Made by a program: the position numbers and the translations under genes. A stretch of 64,000 bases of DNA, taken from positions 1 through 64,000 of the forward strand of contig CANOVJ010000014.1 in assembly GCA_947570615.1 (NCBI GenBank), written 5' to 3'. The notes below the pieces were generated by a model. The model was not told where the DNA came from, made no database searches, and worked only from the letters and a program-made list of their open reading frames with translations. The DNA comes from an uncultured Lachnospiraceae bacterium (GTDB lineage: Bacteria > Bacillota > Clostridia > Lachnospirales > Lachnospiraceae). Below, piece after piece: positions 51,091 through 60,440 of the stretch. Numbering within the stretch: the first letter of the stretch is position 1; each line of letters opens with the position of its first letter.

Positions 51091-52363
51091 TTTCTTCCTC
51101 CTCCAGATCTGATATATGCAAAGTTACAGTAACTGCCCGAAGCAGCTCCACCTCCTCAGGCAGATTGAACTCAACCTCCACGGTATAGAATCCCGGCTCA
51201 GGAGTGTTCATCCCCTGCTGCTGCATCCAGCTGGCAATGTCCACCGTCCCGGTGATATTTGCCGCCTGCAGTGTCGCCACGTCTCTGGAAAGCCCGCCTA
51301 CCTCTACGGAAACCGTCTCGTCCAGACCTGATATGCTCGCGTTGCAGCCCTCCGGCAGATTGGTGATACGAACCCTCTCCTCCCCGATATTCAGCGTTCT
51401 TGTGATCTCCTGTTCAATGACAACAGTGACTGTCCTGTATGCTTCCGCCGAATTGGCCAGCGACACATTGTCCGGCAGATACTGGCGAAGATCCACCTCC
51501 GAGACAAGGCTCTCTGTCCTGTCCGTGATATCAAGGGGAATCTCGATGGATGAGACATTCCTGATCACATTGGCCTTGCCCGATATGGTTACGACGCCCG
51601 CATTCCCCTCAATCTCTCCGGTGGCTCTGTAGCCCGACGCCGGCGTACCGGTCACATTAAAATTCACCGGAACGGACGAAAGCTGTCCGATCCCCACTCT
51701 CACATCCACTGTCCTGATATTCTGCGTGATATTGCGGGTATCTACCACATTATCCTCCGCATCGTAAAGCTTAATCTCCGCGTTTGTCACAATATCGCTG
51801 GTCATTCCCGTTACGTCGACATCCACCGAGGCCTTCACGATCTGATCCACCACTGACTGAGGGCCCGAAAGCCTTACAAGATTCTGTCCGGTCGTGATAT
51901 CCCCTATCATGTATCCATCTTCCACTTCCCCGGACACCGTCGCCTTAAGGGAAAGAGCCTTGCTCTTTTTGTTCTCAATGTTCAGACGCACCGTATCCAT
52001 GTTGCCGGTGATGCTGACAATATCTCTGGCCGCCATATTGGTGCTGAGCCTGATGGAAATGGTGTCAAGACTGCTCAGCTCACTGACGTCAGCGGTGGCT
52101 ATGATATTTTCCGCTTTCAGCTCGCTGATCACGGAGCGGGGTGCTCTCACCGTCACCCTGCCGATCAGATCCGTCCCCTCCAGAACCTCATACACCTGGT
52201 TGGAGTCCGTGATCAGCTCCGTATTCAGGAGCTTTACGGGTATATTGTAGTAGTTCTCAGAAACCGTCGGATTATTGGCGCTGTTCACCACCAGCCATAT
52301 GACCACCGCGAAGAATACCGAGGCCAGCTTGAGCCCGACGTTATTTGTCAATCTGTTTTTCAC
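51083..52363 (-). CDS. cdaR: CdaR (YbbR-domain regulator of diadenylate cyclase)
   Basis: 426 residues. One N-terminal membrane helix (LASVFFAVVIWLVVNSA) and an extracytoplasmic chain of about four YbbR repeats, each with a VTVRAPRSVISELK-, VRLSGPQSVVDQI- or VTISGKANVIRNV-like segment. CdaR modulates CdaA from outside. Start is GTG at 52363, 23 bp inside the end of cdaA; glmM follows with an 8-bp overlap. Standard for the cdaA-cdaR-glmM block. Confidence 0.93.
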   Translation of the reverse strand: MKNRLTNNVGLKLASVFFAVVIWLVVNSANNPTVSENYYNIPVKLLNTELITDSNQVYEVLEGTDLIGRVTVRAPRSVISELKAENIIATADVSELSSLDTISIRLSTNMAARDIVSITGNMDTVRLNIENKKSKALSLKATVSGEVEDGYMIGDITTGQNLVRLSGPQSVVDQIVKASVDVDVTGMTSDIVTNAEIKLYDAEDNVVDTRNITQNIRTVDVRVGIGQLSSVPVNFNVTGTPASGYRATGEIEGNAGVVTISGKANVIRNVSSIEIPLDITDRTESLVSEVDLRQYLPDNVSLANSAEAYRTVTVVIEQEITRTLNIGEERVRITNLPEGCNASISGLDETVSVEVGGLSRDVATLQAANITGTVDIASWMQQQGMNTPEPGFYTVEVEFNLPEEVELLRAVTVTLHISDLEEEENE

Positions 52364-53252
52364 CTTTAGACCGCCCCTTCCACAGAATTCTCTTCCGGCT
52401 TTCCTCCTCCGGCTTATCCTGTATGATTCTCAGCTTCTCCTTAAGGGCGTCGCCGCTTAAGCTGCGCTCTAATTTTCCTTCATAGGCGACACTGATCTTT
52501 CCGGTTTCCTCAGATACGATCACCGTGAGGGAATCCGTCACCTCCGAGATCCCTACTCCCGCCCTGTGCCTGGTCCCCAGATCCTTGCTCAGCTGCATAT
52601 TGTCTGAGAGCGGAAGATAACAGGTTGCGGAAGTGATCCTGTTCCCCCGCACGATCACCGCTCCGTCGTGAAGCGGCGTATTATGTTCAAAGATATTGAT
52701 AAGCAGCTGACTGGTCACGATGCCGTCCACATCGATCCCGGTCCTCTCATATTCCGCCAGACTCTGGTTCTGCTCCACCACGATCAGAGCGCCGGTCTTC
52801 ACCTTCCCCATCTCCACACAGGCCCTGGCGATCTCGTTGATGGTCTTGTCGGAGAATCTCCCCTCGGCTATGGTTTTCCCCAGCTCAAAGGGGACGATGG
52901 AGCTGATGATATTTTTCCTGCCCAGCTCCTCGATGGCCTTGCGCAGCTCCGGCTGCAGAATTACGATCACAGCCGTCACCGCCACACTGAACATATTGCT
53001 CACGATCCAGATGATGGTGTTCATCTCGAAATAGGCCGCAATCAGTATAAACACCGCAATCACGAGAATCCCTTTTAACAATGACCATGCTTTTGTAGTC
53101 TTAATCCATACCAGAATATGGTATATCAAAAAGGAGATAATGATAATCTCCACAATATCCGCCCATCGGATACCCGACACCCGCGACAGATAGGTCTCCA
53201 CAATTTCCAATGCATGTAACATTCCGTTATTCCCCGTTGCCAAAAAATCCAT
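52341..53252 (-). CDS. cdaA: Membrane diadenylate cyclase CdaA
   Basis: 303 residues. Makes c-di-AMP from two ATP. Three N-terminal membrane helices (IVEIIIISFLIYHILVWIK, ILVIAVFILIAAYFEMN, TIIWIVSNMFSVAVTAVIVI) precede the DAC domain, with catalytic DGA in NTPLHDGAVIVRGNRI near residue 195 and RHR in LGTRHRAGVGISEVTDS near 230. A C-terminal tail of about 45 residues is basic. c-di-AMP controls potassium and osmolyte transport and wall homeostasis. Upstream membrane-protein genes are 12 bp away. Confidence 0.96.
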   Translation of the reverse strand: MDFLATGNNGMLHALEIVETYLSRVSGIRWADIVEIIIISFLIYHILVWIKTTKAWSLLKGILVIAVFILIAAYFEMNTIIWIVSNMFSVAVTAVIVILQPELRKAIEELGRKNIISSIVPFELGKTIAEGRFSDKTINEIARACVEMGKVKTGALIVVEQNQSLAEYERTGIDVDGIVTSQLLINIFEHNTPLHDGAVIVRGNRITSATCYLPLSDNMQLSKDLGTRHRAGVGISEVTDSLTVIVSEETGKISVAYEGKLERSLSGDALKEKLRIIQDKPEEESRKRILWKGRSKGEKQIDK

Positions 53253-53264
53253 TGATATGCCTTC

Positions 53265-54224
53265 TTATCTTCTGGTCTGTGCGCCAGATGATTTTTTCCT
53301 GGGAGTGTTGATCTGCTTCACCGTCCTGGAGGGCGTCGCAACCGTGATCTTTGGTATGGCTTTCACATAGTAATAGTATTCATCGTCCTCAAACTGCACC
53401 TTCTCCGCCCTGTGGTAATCCACGTGGAAGGCAAAAAACTCCACCACCTTGGCAATCAGTACGGAAAATATCGTTCCCACAATCATCCCCACGATGGATA
53501 CGTTCGTGTCAAACATCAGATCTCCCACCAGAAGGATGATCACGTCCGTCACCGCTCCTGCGAGAATGGCGATCGTCCATGCGTAATTGACCGACATTCT
53601 TCTGATGAGATAGACAATGATGATGGTGACGGCAAAAGCCGCAATCGTCAGCACCATGTCTCTGTTTCCCAGAAAGCCGTCGATGATAAATCTCACCCTG
53701 GCAACCATATCCTCCGAATCCATTCCCGAGAGCGCAGCCGCGTTTTCGGCCACATAGCTGATCAGATAGCTGATGGTGACGCCGCAGCCCACGGAAACCG
53801 CGCTTGCAGGGGTTCCCAGAAGCCCCATGGCCAGAGGGATGACATAGGGAATTTTCAGGATAAAACACATGGGGGTCAGCAGGACCACCAGGGTGTCTTT
53901 GGGTGAAAACCTGAAGTAGAGCAGGAACAGCACCATGAACAGCACCAGCACGATCGCCGCGCATTCCAGGGACAGCGCATAGAGATGAAGCACCGTGAAC
54001 GCCGCCGCCACAAAAATGATAAAATTCATGGGCATAAAGGAACACATCAGAGCGATGATCAGCACAATGGAGATATCGTCCAGCCTTCTCATGTAACCGA
54101 TCTGCCCGTTTACCATCATCAGCGCCGCCAGGGCTACTGCCAGCTTCATCAGAGGCTTTAAATATACTTCGTATTTTCCTACAAAATTTCTAATGTACTG
54201 TTTTGCAACAAGTAAGGTTGTCAT
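53265..54224 (-). CDS. Polytopic membrane protein of unknown function, upstream of cdaA
   Basis: 319 residues with eight or nine helices: LKLAVALAALMMVNGQIGY, ISIVLIIALMCSFMPMNFII, LECAAIVLVLFMVLFLLYF, later MVLTIAAFAVTIIIVYLI, AWTIAILAGAVTDVIILLVG and IVGMIVGTIFSVLIAKVVEF. The C-terminal 50 residues are a basic cytoplasmic tail. The start at 54224 has GAGGAAG upstream; the ATG eight codons earlier overlaps the previous gene without a site. No family recognised. Close coupling to the smaller membrane gene and to cdaA suggests a link to c-di-AMP or the envelope. Confidence 0.82.
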   Translation of the reverse strand: MTTLLVAKQYIRNFVGKYEVYLKPLMKLAVALAALMMVNGQIGYMRRLDDISIVLIIALMCSFMPMNFIIFVAAAFTVLHLYALSLECAAIVLVLFMVLFLLYFRFSPKDTLVVLLTPMCFILKIPYVIPLAMGLLGTPASAVSVGCGVTISYLISYVAENAAALSGMDSEDMVARVRFIIDGFLGNRDMVLTIAAFAVTIIIVYLIRRMSVNYAWTIAILAGAVTDVIILLVGDLMFDTNVSIVGMIVGTIFSVLIAKVVEFFAFHVDYHRAEKVQFEDDEYYYYVKAIPKITVATPSRTVKQINTPRKKSSGAQTRR

Positions 54225-54237
54225 ATGGTCTTCCTCA

Positions 54238-54624
54238 TTATTTGTCATACATACCGGCTAATTTTCTGAGATTACCGTAGTAGTTTTTCAGATTTTTTCT
54301 TGCCCTTGCATATCGGGTTGCATACAAAACGTAGGATATGGCTCCATATCCCCCCACAAAGCATAAATACAGTACGACAACGCTCTTTCCAAACTCCAGC
54401 AGATCCATCCTGTAGACATCCTGCATCAGTTGCTCAAAGTTGTAAAAGAGGTAAACCGCAAACAGGGCAAAGAAAGAAATGGTGGCGGCAATCACTGACT
54501 TCAGAACCTGAAACCCAATGTAATCTCCCCGAAAGTAATGAACGGCTGCCATATCCTTTTTTCCTTCATTTCCTTCGTAGGAAGCCAGCCTTGTCATAAG
54601 AATGACTTTTTCTTCATTTATCAT
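54238..54624 (-). CDS. Small two-helix membrane protein of unknown function
   Basis: 128 residues. A soluble N-terminal part (LMTRLASYEGNEGKKDMAAV) of about 38 residues, two helices (VLKSVIAATISFFALFAVYL near 42-61; VVVLYLCFVGGYGAISYVLY near 83-102), and a basic C-terminus (YARARKNLKNYYGNLRKLA). Its stop is 13 bp before the start of the large membrane protein, so they are probably made together. No known domain. Confidence 0.78.
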   Translation of the reverse strand: MINEEKVILMTRLASYEGNEGKKDMAAVHYFRGDYIGFQVLKSVIAATISFFALFAVYLFYNFEQLMQDVYRMDLLEFGKSVVVLYLCFVGGYGAISYVLYATRYARARKNLKNYYGNLRKLAGMYDK

Positions 54625-54667
54625 ATTCTGTACCTTCCAACTGCCGTGCGAAAGAAGCCTCCCGCCC

Positions 54668-55075
54668 TTATTTCAGGAAGCGCATCTTATCGCCGCTGCT
54701 TCTGGCCGGTTTTTTCTCCGGCTCCTTCGGCTTATCCTGTCCCACAGAGTGCTTGAATCCGTTGGCCAGCTCCACCTTGCATTTATCGCAGAAGCGCCCG
54801 GACTGAATCATGGCGCCGCATCCCTCGCAGGGGATTCTGATGGGCGAATCGTCGGCGAACTGCAGACGCTCCTCTCTGATCCACTGCCGGATCTGCTTTA
54901 CCTCCACCTCGCAGGCCTCCGCCACTTCCGTGATGTCCGCCCCGTGGTTTTCCTGCACGAACTTCTTAACCTCCTGGAACTTGGCCTCCTGCCCCTCTTT
55001 ACATCTCGGACAGATTACCGGACCTACGACATAATTAAATATCTTTCCACATTTTTTGCAATTACGTACGTTCAT
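54668..55075 (-). CDS. YvyF-like flagellar operon zinc protein
   Basis: 135 residues. An N-terminal zinc ribbon (CKKCGKIFNYVVGPVICPRC), an HTH-like middle (ADITEVAEACEVEVKQIRQW), a second CxxC pair (CEGCGAMIQSGRFCDKCK), and a basic tail. This matches TIGR03826 / YvyF, encoded after comFC and before flgM in Bacillus. Here comFC is also just upstream, but flgM, flgK and flgL are absent. Role in flagellar gene control is likely but unproven. Confidence 0.87.
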   Translation of the reverse strand: MNVRNCKKCGKIFNYVVGPVICPRCKEGQEAKFQEVKKFVQENHGADITEVAEACEVEVKQIRQWIREERLQFADDSPIRIPCEGCGAMIQSGRFCDKCKVELANGFKHSVGQDKPKEPEKKPARSSGDKMRFLK

Positions 55076-55230
55076 GCGTGTACCTCCTGCTTTTTTGATT
55101 ATTCCGGCTCCCGGCTGCCCAAAAAGGCGTCCCCGGGGCTGACCGGGCGGCTGGTCTCTGACCGGTGCCTGCGGCTTTCTTCAGCCTCCTCTGGCCACCT
55201 TCGGCATATTCTCAGGGAGCGTATTCTTTC

Positions 55231-55947
55231 TTACATTCCTCTTCCCACTGTCAGCGCCATGAAATAGACCTCTCCGACGCCGCTCTCCTTTAGAGCCCGC
55301 GCCATCGCGTCAACTGTAGCGCCCGTGGTATATATATCGTCAATAATAACAATCGTATTTAATTTTACATCATTTGCAGTGATTTTAAAAGCCCTTTTCA
55401 AATTATTTTGCCTTTCGGCATGGCTTAAGCTTTTCAGCGGCCGGGTCTTTCTGACCCTGCGCACATAAGAGGTTTTCAGCGCAATTCCACTGTGCCTGGA
55501 CAGCTCTCTGGCGATCAGCTCCGCCTGGTTGTACCCCCTCGCTCGTTTTCGGGAGGGGTGGACGGGCACAGGGATCAGCGCGTCCGCATGGATGGCGCGC
55601 AGCCACTGCTTCTTTTTTTCATACAGATCCCTCCCGTAAAACGCCGCGTATTCCATCCTGCCCTTATATTTAAACCGGAATATGGAATCCGCCATGCTCC
55701 CATAGTCGTACAGAGCCGTTCCCTGCCTGTAAAAGTGAGGCATTCTCCGGCAGTCCTCACAGTATTCCCGTTCCGCCTGCCTGAGCTGCTTGCCGCACTT
55801 CAGACAGCAGGGCTCTCTGACATAAAGTATTTTGTCCCGGCAGGCCTCACAGACCGCCTCCCCCTGTCGTCCCACAATACCGTCGCACACCACGCAGCGG
55901 GCGGGAAACAGCAGATCCAGTATCCTTCTCCCCGGTCCTGTCCTCAT
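55231..55947 (-). CDS. comFC: ComF-family phosphoribosyltransferase-like protein
   Basis: 238 residues. Zinc-finger N-terminus (CVVCDGIVGRQGEAVCEACR, CLKCGKQLRQAEREYCEDC) and a PRTase-like domain (FRFKYKGRMEYAAFYGRDLY, DALIPVPVHPSRKRARGYNQ, IIDDIYTTGATVDAMA). Involved in DNA uptake and possibly recombination repair. The ATG at 55947 overlaps the recD2 TGA (ATGA) and has GAGGGAGGG upstream; a longer frame starting at 55989 lies inside recD2. Coupled translation with a recombination helicase supports a DNA-processing role. Confidence 0.93.
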   Translation of the reverse strand: MRTGPGRRILDLLFPARCVVCDGIVGRQGEAVCEACRDKILYVREPCCLKCGKQLRQAEREYCEDCRRMPHFYRQGTALYDYGSMADSIFRFKYKGRMEYAAFYGRDLYEKKKQWLRAIHADALIPVPVHPSRKRARGYNQAELIARELSRHSGIALKTSYVRRVRKTRPLKSLSHAERQNNLKRAFKITANDVKLNTIVIIDDIYTTGATVDAMARALKESGVGEVYFMALTVGRGM

Positions 55948-58220
55948 TCGCCCTCCCTCTGCGGCATACACTCCCTTATTCTGTCGCACAGGCCTGTATA
56001 ACGCCTGTTCTGTCTCTCATTGCGGATCATTTCCGCCACGCTCTGACTGCTCCCCAGAATCGTGACGCACTTTCTCGCCCTGGTCACCGCCGTGTAGAGA
56101 AGATTCCTGTTCATCAGCATCTGAGGACCGGATAAAAGCGGAAGTATCACCGCAGGATACTCGCTTCCCTGGGACTTGTGGATGGTGACCGCATAGGCCA
56201 GCTCCAGCTCATCCAGCCCCGACCAGGGATACTCCACCCTCTTATGTTCATCATATTCCACTGTCAGGATCTGAGATACTTCATCAATCTCTTTCACGAT
56301 CCCCATATCTCCGTTAAAGACCCCCATCCCCTTATCCACCGCAATCCCGTAGCTGCTCACAATCTCCCAGGAGATCTGGTAATTGTTTTTGACCTGCATC
56401 ACCTTATCCCCCACCCGGAAGAGACGCTCTCCCACAGCGTGCTCTTTTTTGTCCGGGGCTGGCGGGTTTAAGTACCTCTGCAGGATCCCGTTCAGGACCT
56501 CCACCCCCAGATTCCCCTTGCGCATGGGCGTGAGCACCTGAATATCGTAAGGCCGGGCTTCCACATAGGGCGGCAGCTTTTCCCGGATGAGCTGGATCAT
56601 ATGCTTATAGATCACATTCACGTCCTTCCGCTCCAGGAAAAAGAAATCCCTGCTTTTGTTGTTCAGGTCAATCTCCTCTCCGCGGTTGATTTTGTGGGCG
56701 TTGACCACGATATCGCTCTCCCCTGCCTGTCGGAAAATATGTTTCAGGATGATCACGGGAAACGCGCCGCTCTGTGTCAGATCCTGTAAAACCTGGCCCG
56801 GCCCCACGCTGGGCAGCTGATCCACGTCCCCTACCATGATCAGTCGTGTTCCCACGCTGACCGCGCAGAGCAGCGCTCTGAAAAGGTGGATATCCACCAT
56901 GGACATCTCGTCAATGATGACCACATCGGCCTCCAGGGGGTTCTCCTCGTTGCGCTCGAAACGGGCCTTTTTGCTCTCCCCGTCCGCGGACGGCCCATCC
57001 TCCACCGCGCCGTTGATCTCCAGCAGGCGATGGATGGTGCGCGCCTCATAGCCGGTGGCCTCGGTCATCCGCTTTGCCGCCCTGCCCGTGGGGGCCGCCA
57101 GAAGTATATCCATCCCCTCCGCCTCAAAATAACGGATGATGGTATTGATGGTGGTTGTCTTCCCCGTTCCGGGGCCGCCGGATAAGATCATCAGCCCGCT
57201 GCGCACGCTCTCAAGCACCGCTTTTTTCTGTAATTCGTCCAGCCAAATCCCCTCTTCCCGTTCCACAGCCTGCAAAAGACTGACTGCCTTCTGCTCCTGA
57301 GCCATGCGCAGGGATCCGCCCTCCCCGGGCTCTGTGGTGACGTTCAGATCGTGAAGCATTCTTGCGCAGGCGAGCTCCGCATAATAATAGGCAGCCGCAT
57401 ATACCCTTGTGTCCTCACCGCTTACTCTGATCACCAGCTTTTTATCCATAGCGAGATTGGAGAGTTGCACACCAACGCACTCCTCCTCCAGCGAAAGAAG
57501 CGCCGCGGTCCTGCTTTTCAGCACCTCCACAGGCAGATATGTGTGTCCCTGGGCCGTGGCCAGCTGCAGCATATACATGATCCCGCTGCGGATCCTGAAA
57601 TCCGAATCGGTGTGAATGCCCATTCTGGCAGCGATCTCGTCCGCCTTTTTAAAGCCGATCCCATCGATATCCTCCGCAAGGCGATACGGGTTTTCCTTCA
57701 TGATCCCGTACAGCTCCATACCGTACCGGTTGAAAATTTTTACCGCCATGGTATTGGAAATCCCGTATTTTTGCAGAAACACATAGGCTTCTCTCATATC
57801 CTTCTTTTCCAGCATCTGCTGTGCGATTTCCCGGGCCTTTCTCTCGCTGACGCCCTTTACCTCAACCAGCCGCTCCGGTTCCTGCTCAATAATACGAAAG
57901 GTATCGGCGCCAAATTTCTTTACGATCCTGGCGGCAAGGGCTTCCCCCACCCCTTTGATCGCTCCGCTGCCAAGATACCGGGCCATGCCGTCCTGGTCGT
58001 CCGGCTGCACGATCTCCACGCTCTCCACCTTAAGCTGACAGCCGTACAGGGGATGCTCCACAAAGTTTCCCTCCAGCTTCAGCGTCGCACCCGTCTCCAC
58101 ATAGCGGAAACTGCCCACGCAGACCAGCTCCTCCCCCTCGCTCACCAGCGCGATCACCGCATAGCCGTTCTCCTTATTCTGATAAATAATATGATCCACA
58201 TACCCCGTAACCGTCTCCAC
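55944..58220 (-). CDS. recD2: ATP-dependent RecD-like DNA helicase RecD2
   Basis: 758 residues from a GTG at 58220 with AGGAGGAG 5 nt upstream. N-terminal OB-like part, HhH region (LGSGAIKGVGEALAARIVKK), then the SF1B helicase core: Walker A LSGGPGTGKTTTINTI near residue 347, Walker B DVVIIDEMSMVDIHLF near 440, VGDVDQLPSVGPGQVL, and the C-terminal VTIHKSQGSEYPAVILP with TAVTRARKCVTI. A longer ATG frame would run through the terminator of the flagellar operon and is rejected. Acts in recombination and mismatch repair in bacteria without RecBC. Confidence 0.94.
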   Translation of the reverse strand: METVTGYVDHIIYQNKENGYAVIALVSEGEELVCVGSFRYVETGATLKLEGNFVEHPLYGCQLKVESVEIVQPDDQDGMARYLGSGAIKGVGEALAARIVKKFGADTFRIIEQEPERLVEVKGVSERKAREIAQQMLEKKDMREAYVFLQKYGISNTMAVKIFNRYGMELYGIMKENPYRLAEDIDGIGFKKADEIAARMGIHTDSDFRIRSGIMYMLQLATAQGHTYLPVEVLKSRTAALLSLEEECVGVQLSNLAMDKKLVIRVSGEDTRVYAAAYYYAELACARMLHDLNVTTEPGEGGSLRMAQEQKAVSLLQAVEREEGIWLDELQKKAVLESVRSGLMILSGGPGTGKTTTINTIIRYFEAEGMDILLAAPTGRAAKRMTEATGYEARTIHRLLEINGAVEDGPSADGESKKARFERNEENPLEADVVIIDEMSMVDIHLFRALLCAVSVGTRLIMVGDVDQLPSVGPGQVLQDLTQSGAFPVIILKHIFRQAGESDIVVNAHKINRGEEIDLNNKSRDFFFLERKDVNVIYKHMIQLIREKLPPYVEARPYDIQVLTPMRKGNLGVEVLNGILQRYLNPPAPDKKEHAVGERLFRVGDKVMQVKNNYQISWEIVSSYGIAVDKGMGVFNGDMGIVKEIDEVSQILTVEYDEHKRVEYPWSGLDELELAYAVTIHKSQGSEYPAVILPLLSGPQMLMNRNLLYTAVTRARKCVTILGSSQSVAEMIRNERQNRRYTGLCDRIRECMPQREGE

Positions 58221-58281
58221 GAAATCTCCTCCTGTACAGCCCCGTGAATCCTTCCGCTCTGTACACTCTGTCCCGTCAGAT

Positions 58282-58328
58282 AAAAGGGCTGCCAAAGAAA
58301 ACGGCATCACCGTCTCTTTCAGCAGCCC
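58282..58328 (-). terminator. Terminator of the mbl-flhO-flhP-rod protein operon
   Basis: GGGCTGC and GCAGCCC close a long, partly paired hairpin, followed by TTTTA on the minus strand, 40 bp after the stop of the rod-binding protein gene. Confidence 0.8.
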
Positions 58329-58368
58329 TCCTGTATTTTAAATGTCAACTCGTTTATGTACCGTGCTC

Positions 58369-58725
58369 CTACAGATTGTAATTGCGCTTCATCTGTTCAT
58401 ACATCATCTGTGCCAGTCCCAGCCCCTGGGTTTCCGTCGAAGTGTTGGCCAGACTCTGAATGGCGGAATCCTTGAAAAAATCCACCAGATTATTGTTCGG
58501 GTTAACGCTCTGATCGTCCTTAAAGCAGTCAACCGTCTTCTGCATCTCCTTGAACACCTGCTCCAGGAAATACGACTCAAATTTCTTACAGACATCCAGA
58601 AGCTCCTCGTCCGAGGCCTTTGAATAATCCGCGCCGTCCACCGCTTCCTTAAGCTTCGTCCCCGCCGTATTCTGCGTCTCCAGAAAGCCTGTATATAAGG
58701 AAGACATTCCTCCCAAATCAACCAT
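58369..58725 (-). CDS. FlgJ-like rod-binding protein
   Basis: 118 residues corresponding to the N-terminal rod-binding half of FlgJ without the muramidase half: LLDVCKKFESYFLEQVFKEM, VDFFKDSAIQSLANTSTETQ, GLGLAQMMYEQMKR. It helps assemble the flagellar rod. Gram-positive bacteria usually carry this short form. It ends the mbl-flhO-flhP operon, 29 bp after flhP. AAGGAG precedes the ATG at 12 nt; a later ATG is too close to its own site. Confidence 0.9.
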   Translation of the reverse strand: MVDLGGMSSLYTGFLETQNTAGTKLKEAVDGADYSKASDEELLDVCKKFESYFLEQVFKEMQKTVDCFKDDQSVNPNNNLVDFFKDSAIQSLANTSTETQGLGLAQMMYEQMKRNYNL

Positions 58726-58754
58726 ATTCTATCTGTTCTCCTTCCGAATGCTCA

Positions 58755-59573
58755 TCAGCGTTTCAGATTGTTGGCCGTCTGCATCATCTCGTCCGTGGTC
58801 GTGATCGCCTTGGAATTCATCTCATAGGCTCTCTGCGCCACAATCAGATTTACCATCTCGTCCGCCACCTGCACGTTGGAGCCCTCCAGATAATTCTGAA
58901 CCATTCTGCTGGGTACCACGTTCCTGTTGGTGGCCTCATTGAGCGCCTCGCCGCTGGCCGGGGAAACCTCCCACAGCGTATCGCCCTTTCTCACAAGTCC
59001 GCCGGGATTGTTGAACTGATACATTCCGATGGTCATGTTCAGAGACTGCGGATTGTTATTGGCGTCAGGATAACAGATCGTTCCGTCTCCGGTGACCGTG
59101 ATCCTGTTGGTAACATAATTGCCGTTGAGGGTAATGGTCCGCCCTGTAGAGCTCAGCACCGGCAGTCCGTCCTGGTTGGTCAGGATCAGTCCCCTGTTTC
59201 CATTGGTCGCCCAGGTAAAATCACCGTTACGGGTGTAATATGTCTCGCCGTCGCTTCCCTGAATGGCAAAATAGCCCTCTCCCTCAATGGCGAAGGAGGT
59301 GCTGCTGTTAGATGATAACAGGCTTCCCTGTGTAAAGATCGAGTTGATAGAGGAATTTCTTACTCCAAGGCCGACCTGCGAACTGGTCGGCTTGGGATCT
59401 CCATTGGCCGTGGTGGTAGCCGTCTGCAGCGTCTGATAGAGCAGCGACTTAAACTGCGCCACCTGCGCTTTGTATCCCACCGTATTCACGTTCGCCAGAT
59501 TGTTGGCTATTGTATCCACATTTGTCTGCTGCGCATTCATACCTGTCGCAGCCGTCCATAAACTCCTGACCAT
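58755..59573 (-). CDS. flhP: Flagellar basal-body rod/hook protein FlhP (FlgG-like)
   Basis: 272 residues. N-terminal rod motif SLWTAATGMNAQQTNVDTIA, NNLANVNTVGYKAQVAQFKS, middle FAIEGEGYFAIQGSDGETYY and TRNGDFTWATNG, C-terminal MVNLIVAQRAYEMNSKAI. The length and order fit FlgG, the distal rod protein; the position after mbl and flhO matches Bacillus flhP. Exported by the flagellar type III system. Confidence 0.93.
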   Translation of the reverse strand: MVRSLWTAATGMNAQQTNVDTIANNLANVNTVGYKAQVAQFKSLLYQTLQTATTTANGDPKPTSSQVGLGVRNSSINSIFTQGSLLSSNSSTSFAIEGEGYFAIQGSDGETYYTRNGDFTWATNGNRGLILTNQDGLPVLSSTGRTITLNGNYVTNRITVTGDGTICYPDANNNPQSLNMTIGMYQFNNPGGLVRKGDTLWEVSPASGEALNEATNRNVVPSRMVQNYLEGSNVQVADEMVNLIVAQRAYEMNSKAITTTDEMMQTANNLKR

Positions 59574-59621
59574 ATGCCGCCTCCTTAAATCTTAGTTGCT
59601 CAGCCGTCCTGAACCGTTATG

Positions 59622-60398
59622 TTAAATCTTTCCGATCTGATTCGCCGCAATCTCCAGCGTACCGTCGATCGTGGTGATCATCTTCTGATTGCTCTCATAC
59701 GCGCGGGAAACGGTTATCATATTCACCATCTCCGTCACCACCGATATATTGGAGGTTTCAAGACTTCCGGAATAAACCTGCGCCGCCGCCTCCTTCTCCT
59801 GGGCCCCCTCTATGGGCTGGAAAAGATTCTCTCCGTAACGCTCCAGATAATCATAATCCTCAAAATCAGTCACCTGCAGGGTGGCTGCCACTCTGCCGTC
59901 CTGAATAATCTGTCCGCTGGTATTGATCTGAGTGGGCAGAAGGGGATCAATCTCAATGGGCGAACCGTCCTCATCCAGAACCGGATCTCCGTCCCTGGTC
60001 ACCAGCCGCCCGTCCTGGGTCAGAGTAAAATTACCATCTCTGGTATACTTCACCGAAGTTTCCCCTGCCTTGTTGGTATATTCAACAGCAAAAAATCCCG
60101 AATCCGTCAACGCCAGATCGTAGGTATTGCCCGTGGTCTTAAGAGGCCCCTGGGAAAAATCCGTATATCCTTCTCCGATTTTCACCCCCGGATGGTTTTT
60201 CCCCAGTCTTCTGGACAGATGATTCCCCTCTGAGGCATCTTTGATCTTGTAGGCGAGCACGGCATCGAAGGCCTGGCTTGTAGCGCCCTCCTTCTTAAAG
60301 CCGTTGGTCCCTGCGTTGGCCAGATTATTGGTGAGTACATCCATTCTTTTCTGCTCATTGATCATGCCTGTATAGGCAGTGTACAGTCCTTTAACCAT
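59622..60398 (-). CDS. flhO: Flagellar basal-body rod protein FlhO (FlgF/FlgG-like)
   Basis: 258 residues from the ATG at 60398 (AAAAGGTG upstream). N-terminal GLYTAYTGMINEQKRMDVLT and NNLANAGTNGFKKEGATSQA, middle LALTDSGFFAVEYTNKAG and YTRDGNFTLTQDGRLV, C-terminal EMVNMITVSRAYESNQKMIT. It is the first flagellar gene after mbl, as flhO is in Bacillus, and probably forms part of the rod. The N-terminal frame extends three codons further without a ribosome site. Confidence 0.93.
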   Translation of the reverse strand: MVKGLYTAYTGMINEQKRMDVLTNNLANAGTNGFKKEGATSQAFDAVLAYKIKDASEGNHLSRRLGKNHPGVKIGEGYTDFSQGPLKTTGNTYDLALTDSGFFAVEYTNKAGETSVKYTRDGNFTLTQDGRLVTRDGDPVLDEDGSPIEIDPLLPTQINTSGQIIQDGRVAATLQVTDFEDYDYLERYGENLFQPIEGAQEKEAAAQVYSGSLETSNISVVTEMVNMITVSRAYESNQKMITTIDGTLEIAANQIGKI

Positions 60399-60440
60399 AA
60401 AAATCACCTTTTCCGTTTATTCCGTTTATATTAAGTGTTC

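Noticed and set aside
58221..58310. ATG start of recD2 at 58310
   Set aside because: It lies inside the terminator of the flagellar operon; the GTG at 58220 has a consensus ribosome site.
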